5,924 bases of DNA. It comes from an uncultured Caulobacter sp. (GTDB lineage Bacteria > Pseudomonadota > Alphaproteobacteria > Caulobacterales > Caulobacteraceae). This document shows, one piece after another, positions 1 to 5,896 of the stretch. The position numbers were made by a program, and so were the translations under genes. Numbering within the stretch: position 1 is the stretch's first letter; every line of letters begins with the position of its first letter. The notes beneath the pieces were generated by a model that worked only from the letters and a program-made list of their open reading frames with translations, was not told the DNA's origin and made no database searches. The stretch lies in NCBI GenBank assembly GCA_937925635.1, contig CALALX010000036.1, forward strand, positions 1 through 5,924. Direction: 5' to 3'.

Positions 1-234
1 GGAGGCCATTGACTCGAGGGGACGCGCGTCGTCGAGGGCGCGCGTCTTGACCTCGATGAACACGACGAGGGGTGGCTGGCCGGGGGCGAGCGATGAGACG
101 ATCCAGCTGTCGACCACCGAGCCGATGGTGGAGCCGATGAAGCCACCAATGGCGGCGCCAGAGAATCCGAGGATTGCGCCACCAAAGGCCCCGCCGATGG
201 CAGAACCGACGGCACCGAGGACGAGCGTGGCCAT
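1..234 (-). CDS. GTA orfg15-type tail tip / host-specificity protein, N-terminal fragment (3' end cut by window edge)
   Basis: Only the first 78 residues are present; the frame is open to base 1. The start MATLVLGAVGSAIGGAFGGA, followed by further small-residue repeats up to about residue 40, is the hydrophobic, glycine-rich N-terminus seen in the large RcGTA orfg15-type protein ('megatron') and related phage host-specificity/TIM-barrel proteins, which usually exceed 1,000 residues and form the tail tip that contacts and penetrates the host. The segment ending LDDARPLESMAS would lie where relatives have their first conserved soluble stretch. The ATG at 234 is well supported: an in-frame TGA lies four codons upstream with no other start between. 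No strong Shine-Dalgarno is visible. Its place directly after hub and peptidase genes matches the orfg13-g14-g15 order. Identity rests on the N-terminal pattern plus gene order; the catalytic and receptor-binding parts are not in view. Confidence 0.8.
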   Translation of the reverse strand, partial: MATLVLGAVGSAIGGAFGGAILGFSGAAIGGFIGSTIGSVVDSWIVSSLAPGQPPLVVFIEVKTRALDDARPLESMAS

Positions 235-266
235 GGCGGAAACTCAAGGTTCGAAAGGTTGGGGAG

Positions 267-713
267 TTAGCGTGCGGGGAACAGGAAGGCGAAGGCGATG
301 CGGCGTCGCCATGCAGGTGTCATCGCTTCCTCGATCACGCCCAGCCGCTCGTAGGCGTGGAGGAAGGTGTCGGGACCGGTGAGGATTCCGACATGCTTGG
401 CGATGGCGCGCGGCACCATGCGGAACAGGACCAGCGCACCGGGCTGCGCATTGTCTGGAGCGATCTCCGGCATCATCCGTCGCGCGCCCTCCGCCAACAG
501 CTCGTGCGGCCCGATCTCGCCCCAATCCCGGCTGTAGGGCGGGATTGGGAATGGCTCGGGCCCGACAACCTCGCGCCAGACACCGCGCGCGAGGCCGAGG
601 CAGTCGCAGCCGACCCCGCGCAGGCTGGCCTGGTCATGGTAGGGCGTGCCGAGCCATGACCGCGCGACGGCGATGACATGAGCGGGATCGGCGGTCCGGT
701 GTAATGGGGTCAA
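267..713 (-). CDS. NlpC/P60 family tail-tip cell-wall peptidase (GTA orfg14 type)
   Basis: This 148-residue cysteine peptidase should cleave peptide cross-links in peptidoglycan when the tail injects. It corresponds to the RcGTA orfg14 peptidase and to the peptidase part of lambda gpK. The NlpC/P60 signature is intact: the nucleophile is Cys38 in CDCLGL, the catalytic His is His107 in AKHVGIL, and His119 in LHAYER is a candidate third residue. Length and the closing RRRIAFAFLFPAR fit the family. The start is a TTG whose last two bases overlap the hub stop codon (TTGA). It is preferred because a strong GAGGGGG ribosome site lies 7 bases upstream, no ATG or GTG precedes the SWLGTPY motif, and homologues begin about here. 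The protein lacks a signal peptide, as expected for a virion component. It is followed after a 32-base gap by the orfg15-type gene. Family assignment is firm; the exact start is slightly less so. Confidence 0.93.
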   Translation of the reverse strand: MTPLHRTADPAHVIAVARSWLGTPYHDQASLRGVGCDCLGLARGVWREVVGPEPFPIPPYSRDWGEIGPHELLAEGARRMMPEIAPDNAQPGALVLFRMVPRAIAKHVGILTGPDTFLHAYERLGVIEEAMTPAWRRRIAFAFLFPAR

Positions 714-1594
714 AGCACTGCCCCCTCGTGGCCGCCATCCTTGGTGGCGTATCGCAAGACTGCGTCTTGCCCGGGGATGTGCGGGAAGCCCCGGAAGTTT
801 GCGAAATTGGCGAACTTCGTTCCGCAGGTCGCGATCCGCTTGTCGCAGCCTGCGCGGATGATGAACGCATCGGTCACCGTAATCGGGCGCACCGGTGCTT
901 CCAATAGGGTCAGGATCGCCACCCCGTCGACGAGCTCATGCGACAGCACCTCGACCCGCCGCCCGGCATTCGCGCCGGTCGACCATTCGACGAGGCCGAA
1001 GGCAAACCAGCCTGCCGCGAAGGCGCCAAGGTCAGAAGCGGTGAAGGCCCGGTCGCGCAGCACGTCGATGACCGTGCCGCTTCCCTTGAAGGCCGGGGCC
1101 TCAAGGTTCACGCCGCAGCGCGCATCGCCCAGCGCGGCGTCGCAGCTGGCCTGGAACGTCCGCCCGACCGTCTGGGCGAGGATGTGCACCAGCGACCGCA
1201 CCTCCGCCACGAAGGCCAGCCGCCCGCGCCGGATCTGGCCGATGGCGCCTCGGCGCAGAAGAACGCGCTGTGCAGGTGCTGCCCAGTTCACCCGCCAGAC
1301 CTCGACTGCTCCATTGTCCCATCGGCCGTCGAGGATGTCTGTTTCTGTGATCCGGTCGGAGGACAGCACGCCTTGCGCGTCCTGCGCATCGACGGACAGG
1401 TCCGAACCCGACCGCACCTCGGACGCCGTCAGACCGCTTTCCGGCTCGAACTCGGTCCCGTCGAACGAAAGGGTCCGGTCGTGGTCGGTGAATCCGAAGG
1501 CCACGCCATCGGCGCGGGTGATGCGCCAGCACCAGGCGAGCGTCGTGGTGCCCTCGTCGAGGTGGGCTTGCAGCGCGGGAGCGAGGGACTTCAC
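710..1594 (-). CDS. Tail hub protein, DUF2163 / phage BR0599 family (GTA orfg13 type)
   Basis: This 294-residue protein corresponds to RcGTA orfg13, the tail hub that joins the distal tail ring to the tail tip, and is functionally comparable to lambda gpL. The N-terminal part (about residues 5-170, with ALQAHL, FGFTDHDRTLSFDG, VEVWRVNW and GQIRRG) fits the DUF2163 domain. The C-terminal part (about 205-294, with VEWSTGANAG, CDKRIATC and FRGFPHIPGQDA) fits the phage BR0599 domain. Four cysteines, Cys151, Cys160, Cys250 and Cys257, are positioned to bind a metal or iron-sulfur cluster, as lambda gpL does. The reading frame is open upstream to 1963, but that stretch lies inside the lysozyme and two-helix genes. 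The GTG at 1594, overlapping the previous stop (GTGA) with a GGGGG run 5 bases upstream, gives the family's usual length and N-terminus. The stop overlaps the peptidase start. Assignment is confident; the GTG start is likely. Confidence 0.93.
   Translation of the reverse strand: MKSLAPALQAHLDEGTTTLAWCWRITRADGVAFGFTDHDRTLSFDGTEFEPESGLTASEVRSGSDLSVDAQDAQGVLSSDRITETDILDGRWDNGAVEVWRVNWAAPAQRVLLRRGAIGQIRRGRLAFVAEVRSLVHILAQTVGRTFQASCDAALGDARCGVNLEAPAFKGSGTVIDVLRDRAFTASDLGAFAAGWFAFGLVEWSTGANAGRRVEVLSHELVDGVAILTLLEAPVRPITVTDAFIIRAGCDKRIATCGTKFANFANFRGFPHIPGQDAVLRYATKDGGHEGAVL
721..727 (-). promoter_or_regulatory. Ribosome binding site for the TTG-started NlpC/P60 gene
   Basis: On the minus strand this reads GAGGGGG, seven bases upstream of the TTG at 713 and inside the 3' end of the hub gene. 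The strong match to anti-Shine-Dalgarno at ideal spacing is the main reason to accept the unusual TTG start. Function is inferred from sequence and spacing only. Confidence 0.6.
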
Positions 1595-1800
1595 TTCCGC
1601 CCCCAGCCGCGCCAGAGCGCGATCGACGCCAGCGCCGAGGACACGACGCCACCGGCCGCACCGGTCAGGGCGTAAAGGTTGAAGGGCCTGAGGTCGAAGG
1701 TCCCGGTCGCCAGGTCGAAATCCGCCAGCCCCGCCATGGCGAGACCGGAGGCGACAAGGCAGGTGAGATAGACGAGGCCGCGGGCGAGGGTCCAGTTCAT
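1591..1800 (-). CDS. Small two-helix membrane protein, possible second holin or lysis accessory
   Basis: This 69-residue protein has two probable membrane helices: residues about 8-27 (GLVYLTCLVASGLAMAGL) and about 43-62 (YALTGAAGGVVSSALASIAL). A short loop containing DFDLATGTFDLRPFN separates them, and a positively charged tail, WRGWGRK, closes the protein. Size and topology resemble class II holins, which form inner-membrane lesions that release endolysin, but no family-specific motif was recognised. The ATG at 1800 overlaps the lysozyme stop (ATGA) and follows AAAGGAAA, whose AGGA core lies 6 bases upstream, the best ribosome site in the operon. A 14-codon extension to 1842 would lie inside lysozyme coding sequence and is unnecessary. 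The stop overlaps the hub GTG start. It sits immediately after the endolysin gene, which supports a lysis role, but it could equally be an uncharacterised membrane protein. The gene is real with high confidence; the function is uncertain. Confidence 0.85.
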   Translation of the reverse strand: MNWTLARGLVYLTCLVASGLAMAGLADFDLATGTFDLRPFNLYALTGAAGGVVSSALASIALWRGWGRK

Positions 1801-2447
1801 GTCGTTTCCTTTCGCGTGAAGATGTTGGCGAGCCGCTGCCACCAGCTGGGCACGGGCGTGGGTTGGTCGGGTGGCGGCGTCGGCGTGCCGCTCGGGCGCA
1901 GCAAGGCCAGCGCCTCGGCCTCGCTGAGCCGACGGATCGGTCGCGAGAAATCCACCCTGCCATTGCGGTCGACCGACCAGACCGGGATCGTGCCGGCCGG
2001 GTAGATGCCCCTGGCGAAGAGATCGCGCTCGGCCTCGCGGCGGGACCGGATGGCGGCGGGCTTGAGCCAGCCCATGAAGGCCGCTGCGGCTGCTGCGCGG
2101 TTCCCTGCGTTCAGGTGGCGCGTCAGCGCGGCCTTGGCGATGCCGCCGGTGTTGTAGTGGAAGGATACCAGCGCATCGAACTCGTGGGGCTCCAGCGGCA
2201 CCTTCACGGCGCGCAGCACGTCGGCCTCGTAGGCGGCGAGATCGGCGCTGAAGAGCTGGAACGCCTCGCGGATCCCGGCATCGAGGTCGGTGGGCATCCC
2301 GCGCGACATGCGCGCCGGATCGGGAGGACCAGCAGCGGCGGTGTGGCCGATGCCGAAGGTCCAGACGTCCTTCACATCGAGATAGGGTCCGGGCACGACA
2401 CCTTCTTGCCGGATCAGAGCCAGAAGCCCCCGGTCGGTCGTTTTCAT
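1797..2447 (-). CDS. Endolysin, GH24 (T4-type) lysozyme
   Basis: This 216-residue muramidase should hydrolyse the glycan strands of peptidoglycan at the end of the lytic cycle. The T4 lysozyme triad is complete with the same spacing as T4 Glu11/Asp20/Thr26: Glu15 in IRQEG, Asp24 in PYLD, and Thr30 in WTFGIGHT. Other family features are the FDALVSFHYNTGG helix (near 90-102) and the RRREAERDLF segment after about residue 134. The C-terminus extends past the core through a proline-rich linker (about 185-200, TPTPPPDQPTPVP) to a basic tail, WWQRLANIFTRKETT. There is no signal peptide or signal-anchor helix, so export should need a holin, and membrane-protein candidates flank it on both sides. The ATG at 2447 lies 4 bases after the preceding stop; only a weak GGTGAT-like ribosome site is visible, so coupling to the upstream gene is likely. 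The stop overlaps the next ATG. Confidence 0.95.
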   Translation of the reverse strand: MKTTDRGLLALIRQEGVVPGPYLDVKDVWTFGIGHTAAAGPPDPARMSRGMPTDLDAGIREAFQLFSADLAAYEADVLRAVKVPLEPHEFDALVSFHYNTGGIAKAALTRHLNAGNRAAAAAAFMGWLKPAAIRSRREAERDLFARGIYPAGTIPVWSVDRNGRVDFSRPIRRLSEAEALALLRPSGTPTPPPDQPTPVPSWWQRLANIFTRKETT

Positions 2448-2451
2448 GGGA

Positions 2452-2583
2452 TCACCCGAGAAGTGAAAGGATCAAGATCAGCAGTGCGATGGCGAGACCA
2501 ATGCCCATGCGGTGGCGAAAGGTCTGGGCCGGATCGGTCGCATCGCAGCGGATGGCGCGCGCGAGTCGAAGAAGTTCATTCAT
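2452..2583 (-). CDS. 43-residue single-helix membrane protein in the lysis cassette, function unknown
   Basis: This tiny protein has a basic, polar N-terminal half (MNELLRLARAIRCDATDPAQ) and one C-terminal hydrophobic helix at about residues 26-43 (MGIGLAIALLILILSLLG), giving a tail-anchored topology. I recognise no family. The ATG at 2583 lies inside the end of the holin-like gene, an 8-base overlap reading ATGAATGA, and a GGGAGGG site 7 bases upstream supports it. The frame is open up to 2730, but that extension is antisense-like, arginine- and proline-rich sequence overlapping the holin gene and is not credible. The stop lies 4 bases before the lysozyme ATG. Its position between a holin-like gene and the endolysin suggests a part in lysis timing, for example as an antiholin or holin partner, but that is inference. 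It lacks the N-terminal anchor and long periplasmic coiled coil of an Rz-type spanin. Confidence 0.75.
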   Translation of the reverse strand: MNELLRLARAIRCDATDPAQTFRHRMGIGLAIALLILILSLLG

Positions 2584-2926
2584 CGGTCGGCCCTCCCGTC
2601 GCACCGCGCAGTCGGGCGAGAACGACCTCGATGAAGGCGGGCCCAAAGACCCCGACCAGGTAAGCGGCCGAGCCCGCCGCGCCTCCGGCCGGAACGGCTT
2701 CGGGCGGCAAACCAAGCCATCGGGCGACAAGCGCCATTGACAGGCTCCCCATCCCCGCCGCGATCAATCCGCCAAGCAGGATGTGTCGGAGGGCATCGCG
2801 CAGTCGCATACGCGTTGTCAGCGCATTGGTCGCACCCCCCAGCGCGCCCCAGGCGGCAAGGATGACTGCGGTGGATGCGCCGAGTTCGCGCAGCACCGCT
2901 GCCAGAAATCCGGTCTCTTCGTTCAT
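2576..2926 (-). CDS. Putative holin, three membrane helices
   Basis: This 116-residue protein probably makes the inner-membrane lesion that lets the downstream endolysin reach the cell wall. Three hydrophobic segments are visible: about residues 17-35 (ASTAVILAAWGALGGATNA), about 49-67 (ILLGGLIAAGMGSLSMALV) and about 82-104 (GAAGSAAYLVGVFGPAFIEV). A basic loop (RMRLRDALRH) lies between the first two, and the soluble C-terminus reads LARLRGATGGPTDE. Size and topology fit a class I holin, and the general pattern resembles phage holin-family proteins annotated in alphaproteobacterial prophages; I cannot assign a specific holin family. The ATG at 2926 overlaps the stop of the distal tail gene (ATGA) and has a GGAG site 8 bases upstream. 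The open frame extends to 3310, but that part lies antiphase within the distal tail gene and is rejected. The stop overlaps the next small gene. The gene is confident; the holin role is inferred from topology and an endolysin two genes away. Confidence 0.82.
   Translation of the reverse strand: MNEETGFLAAVLRELGASTAVILAAWGALGGATNALTTRMRLRDALRHILLGGLIAAGMGSLSMALVARWLGLPPEAVPAGGAAGSAAYLVGVFGPAFIEVVLARLRGATGGPTDE
2591..2597 (-). promoter_or_regulatory. Ribosome binding site for the 43-residue membrane protein
   Basis: The minus strand reads GGGAGGG seven bases before the ATG at 2583, inside the holin-like coding sequence. It decides the start of the small gene in favour of 2583 over the longer open frame. 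Inferred from match and spacing. Confidence 0.55.
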
Positions 2927-3549
2927 GTGCGGATCTCCAGAAGCGGGATCGAGGTGATCGACCCGAGGCGTTCGAGGTCGAGGGTGACGTCGAGGGCATC
3001 GGTGTCGAAGCGGACCGGGACGTCGAATTCGAAGCCTGCGGTGATGGCCACGCCCAAGGCCGGGGCGGTAGTGAAGGTGATGAGGCCGGTGGCCGTGGAA
3101 ACTGACCAGCTGGAGGGCTGCGGCGTGCCGTTCAGCGCGATGGTGACGGAACCGGCGACTGGCTTGGTGATGGCCCGCGTCCAGGACTGCGCGCCCGAGG
3201 TGTAGCGTTTGGTGAGTTGGAACTGGGTCGTCGCGCCGTTGCCCGTTCCGATGGGCTGATCGTTTGGCCCCGGCGTCTGTGATGGCAGGCAGGACTTGAA
3301 ATCGGCCCAATCCTTGAAGCGGAAACCATGCAGACGGCCGTTCCTCGCCTCGAAGAAAGCGACGACCGCGGCCAGATCGTCGGCGCGGCGGATGCCGTAG
3401 GCGACATCATAGCGGCGGCGGCTGTTGGCCCAGCTGGCATTGCGCTCCTCGGCCCCACTTGCCAGCTCGACGATCTGGGTGCGCCGCTCGGGGCCACCGC
3501 GCGCCCCGCGGCTGATGTTCTCCGGAAACCGGACCTCGTGGAAAGCCAT
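2923..3549 (-). CDS. Distal tail protein, DUF2460 / TIGR02217 family (GTA orfg12 type)
   Basis: This 208-residue protein matches the RcGTA orfg12 family, the distal tail protein that forms the ring between tail tube and hub. Diagnostic stretches run along its length: MAFHEVRFPENISRGARGGP at the start, ASWANSRRRYDVAYGIR near residues 38-54, VVAFFEARNGRLHGFRFKDW near 62-81, DFKSC just after, then a threonine-rich middle (GATTQFQLTKRY) and VPVRFDTDALDVTLD near the end. The length is normal for the family. A GTG one codon upstream (3552) is possible, but the ATG at 3549 is preferred: AAGGGGG lies 5 bases before it, homologues begin MAFHEVRFP, and it gives a TGATG junction with the tape measure stop. 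The stop overlaps the holin ATG. The gene sits directly after the tape measure gene, as in GTA clusters. In GTA clusters the hub gene would follow; here four lysis-type genes intervene. Confidence 0.95.
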   Translation of the reverse strand: MAFHEVRFPENISRGARGGPERRTQIVELASGAEERNASWANSRRRYDVAYGIRRADDLAAVVAFFEARNGRLHGFRFKDWADFKSCLPSQTPGPNDQPIGTGNGATTQFQLTKRYTSGAQSWTRAITKPVAGSVTIALNGTPQPSSWSVSTATGLITFTTAPALGVAITAGFEFDVPVRFDTDALDVTLDLERLGSITSIPLLEIRT

Positions 3550-5896
3550 CACATCCCCCTTCGGCCCAGCGACACGGCGCGGGCGATGTCGCTGGCGACC
3601 TGTGTTCGGGACTGTCGGAAGCTCTCTGCGTCGCGGGCGTTGATCGTGACATTGACGGTTGAGGCGCCCGCCTGGCCGTAACCGGCCGCCTCGCGCCGGG
3701 AGAGAACCCGTTCGCCGCGTTGCAGGATCGCGGGCACTTCGTCGGGCCGCAGCCCGGCCCAGCCACCACTGTGCATGCGCGGGGCACCGGCAAAGGCGAG
3801 GGCCGGGATCATCCGGCCGGGACCAGGGGCGCCGACGATACCGCCCGCATGCAGGATGTTCGCGAAGATCCCACCCGCGCCACCCAGCGCGCCGGAAAGG
3901 GCGTTTGCGATGGGGCCGAGGATGAAGCGGCGGGCCGCGAGCTTGGCGAGATCGGCGATCATCGACGTGACCAGGTCGCGAAAGTCGAGCTTTCCGGTCT
4001 TCACGAAGTCGCCGATGGCATTCTCGGCGCTCTGAAATGCGCCCACCAGCGCGCTGCCGATGTCTCCGCCAATGTCGCGCGCCTTGGCGGCATAATCGGC
4101 CAGCGCGGCCGTGACGGCCTGCCAGCCGGTCAGGGCCGTGTCGGCACCTTCGGCCGCAGCAGCCCCTGCGGCGCGCACGGCCCCGCCCGCACCTTCGGCG
4201 GCCGTGGCGGTGTCGTTCAGTCCTGTCGTCAGGGCATCGGCCGCACCAGCAGCATCAGCCAGTGCCGTCTCGGCCTCGGTCCCCGTGCCGGTCACCGCAT
4301 CCTTCAACGCCTGCCAGCTGGCCAATGGCCGACCGGCAGCGTCAGCCAGCATCCCGGCTGCTTCGCGATAGCCGTCGGCCCGGGCGCGGGCGTCGTCGGC
4401 CATGGCCCCGAGGCCGAGGTCGGGCGGCTCGAGATAGGTCCGCGCCAGTGCGGCCGAGAAGGCATCCGCAGCAGCAGCCCCCGCGGCCGTTGCCGCGCCT
4501 TCGAAAGGATTGCCGATGCGGCCCAGTTCCACCGGGTCGAGGATGCCGATCCGCACGCCACCTTCGCCGGTGGCCCATTCCGGAAGCAACGCAAGCGCCG
4601 CGTTCAGGGTCTCGATGAAGCTGTTGATGCGGGTGACGATGCCGTTCAGCATCGCCTCGACGCCGGAGATCAGCCCGTTCGCCGCCTGGAATGCGAAGTC
4701 GCCGATGGCGCCGGGCAGACTGCCCCAGATGGCGACGGCAGCGTCGTAGGCCCCTTGGAAGATCGCGGCCGTCCGGTCGCCGAAGCTGACCACGCCTGCG
4801 ATGGTGTCCTCGAGGGCCGAGAGACCAGCCGCTTTCAGCCCCTCCCATCCGGTCGCCATCCGCGCCAGCGCCGCGTCTAGCGACAGGCCGATCCGCGACC
4901 AGATTTCGCGAGCGAGTTCGCCGAGAAGGCGGAAGCCTTCGCCCACCCCGCCGACCCGGGCGACGAGCTGCGAGAACTGGTAGACCAGTTCGCCCGCGCC
5001 GACGATCAGGGCGCCGATGCCGGTACGGATCAGGGCGCCTCGAAGGAAGACCAAGGCGTTAGCAAGGCCGCGCACCGACAGGGCTGCAGCGGCGAGACCC
5101 GCCACCCACCGCCCGGCCATGACAGCAGCGAATGTCGCGGCATAGGAGGCCAGACGACCAAGGTTGCCGATCAGCGTGTCGATAGCCGACCGCAGGATGC
5201 CGCCATCGGAAGCCAGGGCAACGAAGGCATTGGCCAGCGCCTCGATTGTTGGAGCCACGGCCACAGCGATGCGGTTGCGGAGGCCATCGAACACGAGGGA
5301 AACCGTACCCAGCGCCAGTTGCGTGCGGCGCAGGGCCTCCAGCGCCTCGCCATCCAGCACCGCGCCGAGATCGGAGGCTTGGTCGCCAAGCCTTGCCATC
5401 TCCGCCCCGCCGTTGCGCAGGAGGGGAAGCAGCCGGGTGGCGTCCGAGGCCATCGCCTCGAGATAGAAGGTCATCTCCTGCTGGCTGAGCCCCGCGCGTT
5501 CGAGAGCGTCGACGTAGAGCTGCAGGGCTTCGGGGCCGGAGAGGCGGGCGAACTGGTCAGCGGTGACGCCCACGCGCGGCGCGACATTCTCGAAGAAATC
5601 CGCCATCGGACCACCGCCCGTTTGCAGGAAATCCCCAACCCGGTCGTTCACGTCCTTCAGGATGTCGGCCAGCTTCTCCTGTTCGATCCCGACTGTCCGC
5701 GCCCCGGCCGACCAGCGCTGCAAGGCCTCGGGCGTCGCGTTGGCGACCTGCGCGAACTGCCGGATCTGAGCAGCGCTCTCGGCCGTGGACCGGACGATCA
5801 GCCCGAGAGAGGCGGTGGCGGCGGCAGCGGCGGCCCCGAGGGCGACGCCTGCGCGACGCGCAAAGGCTGCAAGCCGCGTGTTCGCCAGTTCCATCT
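3549..5896 (-). CDS. Phage tail length tape measure protein, 5' end truncated by contig edge
   Basis: At least 781 residues are present. It would act as the ruler and scaffold for tail-tube assembly and pass into the host envelope during injection. Residues here count from the first ATG (5894). The frame holds a hydrophobic segment at about 15-34, a helical region with LPLLRNGG near 155-163, paired hydrophobic segments at about 250-305 (YAATFAAVMAGRWVAGLAAA and GALIRTGIGALIVGAGELV), and an alanine/glycine-rich, low-complexity helical stretch at about 540-600. Residues about 628-657 (FVKTGKLDFRDLVTSMIADL) match the lambda tape-measure C-terminal domain, and HSGGWAGLRPDEVPAILQRG near 708-727 is a common tape-measure ending. 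The ATG at 5894 is only two bases from adapter sequence, and relatives usually have a longer N-terminal segment, so the true start is probably missing. The stop overlaps the next start (TGATG). Family confident; 5' boundary artificial. Confidence 0.93.
3555..3561 (-). promoter_or_regulatory. Ribosome binding site deciding the distal tail protein start
   Basis: The minus strand reads AAGGGGG within the last codons of the tape measure gene. It is 5 bases from the ATG at 3549 but only 2 bases from the alternative GTG at 3552, so it favours the ATG. Inferred from spacing. Confidence 0.55.

Noticed and set aside
1..90. Possible frameshift in the tail-tip gene, because residues after about 48 look unlike the RcGTA protein as remembered
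   Set aside because: Neither alternative frame gives a better match, and the in-frame ending LDDARPLESMAS is plausible protein sequence, so divergence is the simpler explanation.
174..659. 161-codon plus-strand frame
   Set aside because: It is antisense to the NlpC/P60 peptidase, whose catalytic residues are intact on the minus strand.
741..1682. 313- and 245-codon plus-strand frames opposite the hub gene
   Set aside because: They are low-complexity Arg/Ser/Pro shadows of a well-supported minus-strand gene.
1595..1963. N-terminal extension of the hub frame to 1963
   Set aside because: It would overlap nearly all of the two-helix gene and part of the lysozyme gene. The extension is Arg/Pro-rich, and the GTG at 1594 gives the family's normal length.
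1863..2663. 266-codon plus-strand frame
   Set aside because: It is antisense to the lysozyme, the 43-residue gene and part of the holin-like gene, with no recognisable domain.
2927..3310. N-terminal extension of the holin-like frame to 3310
   Set aside because: It overlaps the distal tail gene in another frame and reads as His/Arg-rich shadow sequence. The ATG at 2926 has a good ribosome site and an ATGA junction.
3720..4880. 386-codon open frame on the plus strand
   Set aside because: It lies wholly antisense to the tape measure gene and has an arginine/glycine-rich, domain-free composition typical of high-GC antisense frames.
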